From Leifsonia sp. Root4 (GTDB lineage Bacteria > Actinomycetota > Actinomycetes > Actinomycetales > Microbacteriaceae): DNA of 64,000 nucleotides. The notes under the pieces are model-generated. The model ran no database searches. It had not been told where the DNA came from and saw nothing but the letters and a program-made list of their open reading frames with translations. The stretch is from NCBI RefSeq assembly GCF_001425085.1, contig NZ_LMDN01000002.1, positions 707,796 through 771,795 of the forward strand. The letters are read 5' to 3'. Positions 59,168 through 64,000 of this stretch are shown in pieces; positions within the stretch are counted from its first letter, which is position 1, and each line of letters begins with the position of its first letter. The position numbers and the translations under genes are program-made.

Positions 59168-60585
59168 GGGCCGCACCCGCCCTGCTCTGCTTTCGGGACG
59201 ACCTCCGGCTGAGCGACAACCCGGCGCTGACGGCCGCCATCGAGCGCGGCGCGCCGGTCATCGCCGTCTACGTGCTCGACGACGAGTCTGCCGGCGTTCG
59301 CCCGCTCGGTGCCGCCGCCCGCTGGTGGCTGCACCAGAGCCTCGATTCGCTCCGCAGCGGCCTCGGCGAGCTCGGGATCCCGCTGCTGCTGCGACGCGGC
59401 GCGACCCACACGGTGATCTCCGAGCTCGCGACCGAGAGCGGCGCCGGTGCCGTGTTCTGGAATCGGCGCTACGGCCTGGCCGAGCGCACCACCGACGCCG
59501 CGCTGAAGAGCGAGCTGCGGGCGGCCGGCCGCGGCGCGGAGAGCTTCGCCGCATCTCTGCTGTTCGAACCGTGGACGGTCACAACGGGGGCGGGCGCGCC
59601 GTACTCGGTGTTCACCCCGTTCTGGCGGCGGCTCGGCTCGCTGCCGGAACCCCGCCTGCCGCTGCCGGCACCGGCCGCCTTGGCGGCCGCGACGGCCCGA
59701 GCCTCCGCAGAGCTCGCTCCGTCTCTGGGCGGCGATGAGCTGAGCGACTGGGGCCTGCAGCCGAGTCAGCCGGACTGGGCGGGCGGGCTGCGCGCAAGCT
59801 GGCAACCGGGTGAGGCGTCTGCGTTGCACCTGTTGCGAGAGTTCCTCGCCGACACGCTGCCCCGCTATGAGGCGGAGCGCGACGTTCCGGCCGAGCAGGC
59901 GACGTCCCGCCTCTCCCCCGCGCTGCGCTGGGGTGAGATCAGCCCGCACACCGTGTGGCACGAGACGGTGCGCGTGCGCAACGCCGCGGCCGCGGCATCC
60001 GGTGGCAGCGGCCAGATCGCGTCCGCCGCCACCGCGTTCCTGCGCCAGCTGGCCTGGCGCGAGTTCGCCGCCCACGTGAGCTTCCACGCACCGGACCTCA
60101 GCCGTGTGAACTGGCGCCGCGAGTTCGATGCCTTCGAGTGGCCACCGCACGACCCCGCCCTCCTCGCGGCCTGGCAGCGCGGTCGGACGGGTGTTCCGCT
60201 GGTCGACGCGGGCATGCGCGAACTGTGGACGACGGGCACCATGCACAACCGCGTGCGCATGGTCGTCGCCTCGTATCTGTGCAAGAACCTGCTGATCGAC
60301 TGGCGTCACGGCGAGGAGTGGTTCTGGCAGACCCTCGTCGACGCCGACGCGGCCAGCAACGCGTTCAACTGGCAGTGGGTCGCCGGGTCCGGGGCGGATG
60401 CCGCGCCCTACTTCCGCGTCTTCAACCCGCTGCTGCAGCAGCAGAAGTTCGATCCGCACGGCGCGTACGTGCGCAGCCACCTGCCCGAGTGGGGAACGCC
60501 GGACTACCCGGAACCGCTCGTCGACCTCGCCGAGAGCCGCAGGGCAGCCCTCGCCGCGTACGAGCGGCTCCGCCGCTCCCGTTAG
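59164..60585 (+). CDS. phr: Deoxyribodipyrimidine photolyase (class I)
   Basis: Repairs cyclobutane pyrimidine dimers using blue light, FADH- and an antenna chromophore. 473 residues. The antenna domain (LLCFRDDLRLSDNPALTAAIERG) is followed by the FAD domain with TSRLSPALRWGEISPHTVW, RQLAWREFAAHVSFHAP, GVPLVDAGMRELWTTGTMHNRVRMVVASYLCKNLLIDWRHG and ASNAFNWQWVAGSGADAAPYFRVFNP. The GMRELWTTGTMHNRVRM block with Glu-Leu-Trp-x-x-Gly-x-Met-His-Asn-Arg is the CPD-photolyase signature. GTG at 59164 shares four bases with the upstream stop. The stop lies just before a long hairpin. Confidence 0.95.
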   Translation: MRAAPALLCFRDDLRLSDNPALTAAIERGAPVIAVYVLDDESAGVRPLGAAARWWLHQSLDSLRSGLGELGIPLLLRRGATHTVISELATESGAGAVFWNRRYGLAERTTDAALKSELRAAGRGAESFAASLLFEPWTVTTGAGAPYSVFTPFWRRLGSLPEPRLPLPAPAALAAATARASAELAPSLGGDELSDWGLQPSQPDWAGGLRASWQPGEASALHLLREFLADTLPRYEAERDVPAEQATSRLSPALRWGEISPHTVWHETVRVRNAAAAASGGSGQIASAATAFLRQLAWREFAAHVSFHAPDLSRVNWRREFDAFEWPPHDPALLAAWQRGRTGVPLVDAGMRELWTTGTMHNRVRMVVASYLCKNLLIDWRHGEEWFWQTLVDADAASNAFNWQWVAGSGADAAPYFRVFNPLLQQQKFDPHGAYVRSHLPEWGTPDYPEPLVDLAESRRAALAAYERLRRSR

Positions 60586-60587
60586 TT

Positions 60588-60652
60588 CCATTGAGAGCGG
60601 TCAAATGGCCGCTTCGGACGCCGGAAAGCGGCCATTTGGCCGCTCTCAGTGG
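60588..60652. repeat. Palindromic element P, copy 1 (27-bp arms)
   Basis: Left arm 60588-60614 (CCATTGAGAGCGGTCAAATG...) pairs with 60626-60652 (...GGCCGCTCTCAGTGG) around an 11-base loop; only G-T or single mismatches. It lies between the convergent photolyase and ArsR genes. An almost identical copy is at 63100-63164. Confidence 0.92.
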
Positions 60653-60674
60653 ACCGTCGACTGACGGGTGAAGC

Positions 60675-61631
60675 TCAGCCGGCCAGGAGCGCCGAGCCCA
60701 GCTCGCTGCGCAGGTAGAGCATGCTGTGCCCGTAGCGCGTGGCGGTGAGCAGGCCGGCATCCCGCAGCACCCGCAGGTGCTGGTTGATCGCAGACGTCGA
60801 GACGCCGAAGCGCACCCCGAGCTCGGTGGATGACGCCGGCTCAGCCAGCGCGATCAGCAGCCGGGCCCGCACCTCGCCGACGATCGCGGCGAGCGCCGCG
60901 GGATTCTGCACGCGTTCCGCCTCCCACATCGCACCCTGCCCGCGGGCCGGATAGAACATCGAGGGCGGCTCGTCGGGGTCGACCGGCGCAGAGGCCCGCG
61001 TCGTGAACATCGTCGGCACCAGCGTCAAGCCGGCACCGCCGATGTGCTCGACGCGCTCGCGGGGGTCGCGCAGCCGGAGCGAGAGCACACGACCGTCGAA
61101 TTCCGCGGTCGGGGCCAAGCCGTTGAGCATCACCGCGAGGCCGTGCTGCGCGACCTGGCGCCCGCGGTAGACGATGTCGGCCTCGAGGATTGCGCGCATC
61201 CGCACCCAGTACGGCGCGAAGCAGGCGGCCCACAGCCCCTCGAGCGCATCGACGACCCGCCCGATCGCGATGCGCGGCGGCCCGTCGAGCACGGCGGGCA
61301 TCTCGCCCTGGTGCACGCCGAGAATCTGGCTCACGAAGCGCTCGCTCGGCATGCGGCGCAGGGCGGCGAGCTCGTCGTCGAGCCGGGTCAGCGGGGAGAG
61401 CGGGCGGGGATTGAGGAAGTCGGGCGTCCACAACCGCTCGTCGACGAGCGCGGTCAGCACCTCGAGGTCGAGCCCGGCCCTGGCCGCCTCGGTGCGGCGC
61501 AGCCACGGCAGCTGCAGCGGGTAGCGGGAGGGTTCGCGCAGGGTGCGCAGTGAGAGCCCCAGCTCGCACAACGGGGAGATTCCGAAGCGCACATCGCCGA
61601 GGTCCGCATCGTGCAGCACGTATCGCAACAT
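60675..61631 (-). CDS. ArsR-type winged-helix regulator with N-terminal DUF5937
   Basis: 318 residues. The long N-terminal part (about 1-230) matches DUF5937, an actinobacterial domain of unknown role that probably senses a ligand (LGDVRFGISPLCELGLSLRTL at the start, PRERVEHIGGAGLTLVPTMF near the end). The C-terminal HTH is ArsR-like: IVGEVRARLLIALAEPASSTELGVRFGVSTSAINQHLRVLRDAGLLTATRYGHSMLYLRS. No cysteine metal motif is present, so it is unlikely to sense arsenic. ATG at 61631 follows GGGG. Its start is 56 bases from the divergent MFS gene, so it probably represses that exporter and itself. Confidence 0.88.
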   Translation of the reverse strand: MLRYVLHDADLGDVRFGISPLCELGLSLRTLREPSRYPLQLPWLRRTEAARAGLDLEVLTALVDERLWTPDFLNPRPLSPLTRLDDELAALRRMPSERFVSQILGVHQGEMPAVLDGPPRIAIGRVVDALEGLWAACFAPYWVRMRAILEADIVYRGRQVAQHGLAVMLNGLAPTAEFDGRVLSLRLRDPRERVEHIGGAGLTLVPTMFTTRASAPVDPDEPPSMFYPARGQGAMWEAERVQNPAALAAIVGEVRARLLIALAEPASSTELGVRFGVSTSAINQHLRVLRDAGLLTATRYGHSMLYLRSELGSALLAG

Positions 61632-61687
61632 GAAGCCCCAAGCTACATCAATATTCGCTGTGGTGCCCCCGGTGGGAGAAAGGGACC
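61632..61687. promoter_or_regulatory. Divergent promoter of the ArsR and MFS genes
   Basis: 56 bases. ATCAATATTCGCTG lies in the middle; TAGCTT (minus strand, 61640-61645) sits 8 bases before the ArsR ATG and could be its -10. GGGAGAAAGGG is the MFS ribosome site. An operator for the ArsR protein is expected here but not resolved. Confidence 0.4.
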
Positions 61688-63106
61688 ATGAGCACGAACG
61701 CAAGCCCCGAGACCGACGGCATCGAGACGATCCCCGCACTGGATGCCGGGTCACCCGCCACCGGGCAGGCCCAACGCTCCGGCGGAATCCGCGGCGCCCT
61801 CGCCGACCCGGTGCTGCGCGTCTTGGCCGGCGCCACGATCGTCTCCACGGTCGGTCGCGGCATCTTCTACACGCTCACCGTGCTCTACTTCACACACTTC
61901 GTCGGGCTGAGCGCGACCGAGATCGCCGTGATCCTCGGCGTCTCGGCGGGCGTCGGGGTGCTCACCTCCTACGCGGGCGGGCACTACGCCGACCGCTTCT
62001 CCGCTCGCCGCATGCTCGTGGTCTTCGTCGCGCTCGAGGGCGTGGCGATGGCGGCCTACCCCTTCGCCGGCGACTTCACCGCCGCGCTCGTGCTCGCCAC
62101 CCTGGCGACCGGCCTCAACCGGGCGGCGAATTCCACGCGCTCGGCCATCATCGCCCGCGCCTTCGATGCCGAGCACCGGGTGCACACCCGGGCCGTGCTG
62201 CGCACGATCACCAACGTCGGCATCGCAGCGGGAGGGGCGATCGGCGGCATCGCGCTCCTCGCCGGCACGATGGAGGCGTACCGCGGGCTGATGATCGCCG
62301 CCGGGCTGGTCTACCTGCTCAGCACGGTGCAGTTGTTGCGGCTGCCCGCCCGGGTGGATGCCCCGCGGCGGGCCGTGCGCATCACGCTGGAGCCCGACGC
62401 CGACACCGCTGCCCACGCGGCGGCCGACATCGCGGAGGCGCGCGTCGCCGCGGAGGAGGCCGCCGCGGCATCCGCCCGCTCCCCGTTCCGTGACCGGCGC
62501 TACATCGCGCTCACGGTGCTCTCCGGTGTCTTCGGCATGCAGTTCGCGCTCGGCGAGATCGGGGTGCCGCTGTGGATCGCGCACAACACCGCCGCACCCG
62601 ACGTGATGGTGTCGGTCAGCCTCATCATCAACACCCTGGTGGTCATCGCCCTGCAGATCCCGCTCTCACGCGGCACCGACGACATCCGCAGAGCCGGCCG
62701 CTCCGTGCTCCTCGCCGGTGCACTCATGGTGCTCGCCTGTGCCCTGTACGCCGCGTCGGCCGGGTCGCCGGATGCCGCCGGCGACGCCCTCGGCGCCGGT
62801 GTCGCCGTGGCGATCGCGCTGCTCGTGGCCGGCGCCCTCACCCACGCGCTGGCCGAGATCCTCTCGCAGGCCGGAACGTGGGGGCTCAGCTTCGAGCTCG
62901 CCGATCCGCAGCGTGCCGGCGCCTATCAGGGCATGTTCGGCATGGGCTTCTCGCTCGGCGCGATGTGCGCCCCGCTCGTGATCACGGCGACGGCGCTGCA
63001 GCTCGGCGCGCTCGGCTGGGCGATCCTCGCGGCGCTCTTCGCCACGTCATCCGCGGGCATCTGGCTGATCGCCCGCCACGCCGCGTCCGCCGCCAGCGTC
63101 CACTGA
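61688..63106 (+). CDS. MFS exporter (12-helix DHA1/YjjL-like)
   Basis: 472-residue transporter with about 12 helices. The N-half has GIFYTLTVLYFTHFVGLSATEIAVILGVSAGVGVLTSYAGGHYADRFSARRM (motif A as GGHYADRFSARR) and ANSTRSAIIARAFDAEHRV. The C-half has YIALTVLSGVFGMQFALGEIGVPLWIA and LADPQRAGAYQGMFGMGFSLGAMCAPL. Such MFS genes divergent from a DUF5937/ArsR regulator are usually drug exporters. ATG at 61688 follows GGGAGAAAGGG. The TGA stop at 63104-63106 is part of the left arm of a long palindrome. Confidence 0.9.
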   Translation: MSTNASPETDGIETIPALDAGSPATGQAQRSGGIRGALADPVLRVLAGATIVSTVGRGIFYTLTVLYFTHFVGLSATEIAVILGVSAGVGVLTSYAGGHYADRFSARRMLVVFVALEGVAMAAYPFAGDFTAALVLATLATGLNRAANSTRSAIIARAFDAEHRVHTRAVLRTITNVGIAAGGAIGGIALLAGTMEAYRGLMIAAGLVYLLSTVQLLRLPARVDAPRRAVRITLEPDADTAAHAAADIAEARVAAEEAAAASARSPFRDRRYIALTVLSGVFGMQFALGEIGVPLWIAHNTAAPDVMVSVSLIINTLVVIALQIPLSRGTDDIRRAGRSVLLAGALMVLACALYAASAGSPDAAGDALGAGVAVAIALLVAGALTHALAEILSQAGTWGLSFELADPQRAGAYQGMFGMGFSLGAMCAPLVITATALQLGALGWAILAALFATSSAGIWLIARHAASAASVH

Positions 63107-63164
63107 GAGCGGTCAAATGGCCGCTTCTGCAGCCGAAAAGCGGCCATTTGGCCGCTCTCAATGG
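63100..63164. repeat. Palindromic element P, copy 2
   Basis: Left arm 63100-63126 and right arm 63138-63164 (27 bp each), 11-base loop. Arms differ from copy 1 at only one or two positions, while loops differ more (CTGCAGCCGAA against CGGACGCCGGA). The MFS stop codon lies in the left arm and the convergent GNAT gene ends 10 bases to the right. Confidence 0.92.
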
Positions 63165-63173
63165 AACCGTCGC

Positions 63174-63719
63174 CTAGAGCGCGCGCTCGAGGGTGAAGTC
63201 GTTCTCGTAGACGCCGCCGAGCAGGAAGCGCTTGCGGCCGACCGTGGCGAAGCCGTGCTTCTCGTAGAAGCGGATCGCCCGCGCGTTCTGCTCGTTGACG
63301 CCGAGCCACGCGCCGGCCGCGCCACGCTCGCGGGCCGCAGCAAGCGTCGTCGCCATCAGCGTGGAGGCTGTACCCGCCCCGTGCGCCTCTGCCCGCACGT
63401 AGCACTTGCTGAGCTCGACGGTCGGGCGGATGCCGAGCGCGCCGGCCACGTCGGAGTCGATCGGCTCGCCGAACACCAGCAGGGTGTAGCCGACGAAGAG
63501 GCCGTCCTGCTCGGCGACGAGCAGCAGCTTCGCGGGGTCGGCGAGGTACTCATCGAAGCGCGCCTCCGAGAGCACGTCGCGCAGGAACTCGGCGATCGCC
63601 GCCTCGGTGGTCTGCGGCGGGCAGGCGAGGCGGAACGTCGCAGCGGCCAGAGCGGCGAGCGCCGCGGCATCCGATGGTCCGGCCGTGCGCACGGTCACCG
63701 CGTCGCGATCTGCTGTCAT
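63174..63719 (-). CDS. GNAT-family N-acetyltransferase
   Basis: 181-residue acetyl-CoA-dependent transferase. VRTAGPSDAAALAALAAATF opens the fold. The acetyl-CoA pyrophosphate loop is VRAEAHGAGTASTLMATTLA (R-x-x-G-x-G/A pattern), followed by GAWLGVNEQNARAIRFYEKHGFATVG, a strong motif-B match with the catalytic Tyr in FYEKHGF. The acceptor is unknown. ATG at 63719 has TATGCT exactly six bases upstream, so it is probably leaderless. It converges on the MFS gene across palindrome P. Confidence 0.9.
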   Translation of the reverse strand: MTADRDAVTVRTAGPSDAAALAALAAATFRLACPPQTTEAAIAEFLRDVLSEARFDEYLADPAKLLLVAEQDGLFVGYTLLVFGEPIDSDVAGALGIRPTVELSKCYVRAEAHGAGTASTLMATTLAAARERGAAGAWLGVNEQNARAIRFYEKHGFATVGRKRFLLGGVYENDFTLERAL

Positions 63720-63725
63720 CGTTCC

Positions 63726-63731
63726 AGCATA
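63726..63731 (-). promoter_or_regulatory. -10 box for the leaderless GNAT gene
   Basis: TATGCT on the minus strand, 6-base gap (GGAACG), ATG at 63719. The same hexamer precedes the acyltransferase at 33106. Confidence 0.6.
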
Positions 63732-63829
63732 GGGTTCGCGCTCGGCTGGACATCAGCAGGCTGAGCCCCCATCCGCTGCTTGCCTGCCGAGTCGCCCCCA
63801 GCATCGGTGTCGCCCCCGAGGGTTTCCTT

Positions 63830-63912
63830 GGTTCTGGCTGCCGCCTTTCGTGACGCTGCGCGTCACGCCGATTGAGCCTGTCGAAATCCCTAGGGTTTCG
63901 ACAAGCTCAACC
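63830..63912. repeat. Hairpin repeat copy C plus inverted TTGAGC/TCGAAA pair
   Basis: GGTTCTGGCTGCCGCCTTTC followed by stem CGTGACG / CGTCACG around CTGCG (63849-63867). Then TTGAGCCTGTCGAAA (63872-63886) and its inverse TTTCGACAAGCTCAA (63896-63910) around CCCTAGGG. Confidence 0.85.
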
Positions 63913-63924
63913 GGCGAACAGCCG

Positions 63925-64000
63925 CTAGAAGTAGCGGGCGTACGCCCCCACCGTCAGGAAGGTCGGGAACTCCGGCTCGAGCGCGACGGAGGTGAAGACC
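63925..64000 (-). CDS. C-terminal 24 codons of a probable malate synthase
   Basis: Only the 3' end is in the window: VFTSVALEPEFPTFLTVGAYARYF and a TAG stop (63925-63927). The ending E-F-x-x-F-L-T-(V/L)-x-(A/G)-Y is characteristic of malate synthase A-type C-termini, which would make it a glyoxylate-shunt enzyme condensing glyoxylate and acetyl-CoA. With so few residues this is only a suggestion. The frame continues past the right edge on the minus strand. Confidence 0.45.
   Translation of the reverse strand, partial: VFTSVALEPEFPTFLTVGAYARYF

Noticed and set aside
60675-61631. Arsenic-sensing ArsR
   Set aside because: No CxCxxC-type metal site in the HTH; the long DUF5937 domain points to another ligand.
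63872-63910. Terminator for the GNAT gene
   Set aside because: The hairpin is upstream of the GNAT gene's start, not at its end, and has no T-run; it is a repeat pair.
1-64000. tRNA, rRNA, riboswitch or origin
   Set aside because: No cloverleaf-like, T-box, rRNA or DnaA-box cluster sequence was recognised on either strand; a covariance search would be needed to exclude small RNAs.

Overview
The window is high-GC actinobacterial DNA. Gene families and sequence habits (a TrcR/TrcS-type two-component system, Stealth and DUF4012 exopolysaccharide genes, Ig-like/Excalibur secreted proteins, dispersed TTGAGC...TCGAAA repeats, GTG starts directly behind -10 boxes) suggest a member of the Micrococcales close to Microbacteriaceae. 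That placement is inference; no rRNA or tRNA gene is present. There is no CRISPR array, phage or plasmid origin.

Layout. 1-9.7 kb is ordinary accessory chromosome: an MFS drug exporter with its MarR regulator, a secreted Thr/Pro-rich protein, a histidine kinase and response regulator divergent from a MacB/FtsX-type ABC permease and its ATPase, and a secreted Ig-like/Excalibur protein. 10-42.3 kb is a cell-surface polysaccharide locus: DUF4012 protein, polyprenyl-phosphate sugar transferase, Stealth phosphotransferase, GT2, GT4 and GT-C glycosyltransferases, an HprK-like kinase, an LPG-synthase-type membrane protein, Wzx-like flippase, Wzy-like polymerase/ligase, a GH39 lipoprotein, four acyltransferases, UDP-glucose 6-dehydrogenase and a VanZ-family protein. 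An IS21 remnant and a dead IS3 copy sit among the acyltransferases. Part of this locus (about 11-40 kb) lacks the 7-mer bias and repeat families seen on both sides, so it looks acquired or repeatedly exchanged.

42.4-52 kb is a sugar catabolic locus: two sugar epimerase/isomerase genes, a ribose/inositol-class ABC importer (lipoprotein, two permeases, double ATPase) and a Gfo/Idh/MocA oxidoreductase in one minus-strand operon, divergent from a ROK repressor across a 30-bp palindrome. 52.3-64 kb holds a YqaJ-type nuclease, a fifth acyltransferase (SGNH-fused, like three of those in the polysaccharide locus), an alpha/beta hydrolase, a secreted M28 aminopeptidase, a quinone-oxidoreductase-like enzyme, a photolyase, an ArsR/DUF5937 regulator with a divergent MFS exporter, a GNAT acetyltransferase and the 3' end of a probable malate synthase gene.

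The strongest non-gene signals are: (1) an 11-bp-phased TCATAG direct-repeat array between the two-component genes and the ABC genes, with identical 10-bp spacing to both -10 boxes; (2) a ROK operator palindrome; (3) at least eight probable leaderless genes with a -10 box 6-7 nt before the start codon; (4) palindromic repeat families, one with compensating arm changes and one made of two copies 2.5 kb apart, each between convergent genes; (5) a heptamer tandem repeat at the orfA/orfB junction of the IS3 element; (6) a strong bias for GGATGCC/GGCATCC over GGACGCC/GGCGTCC.
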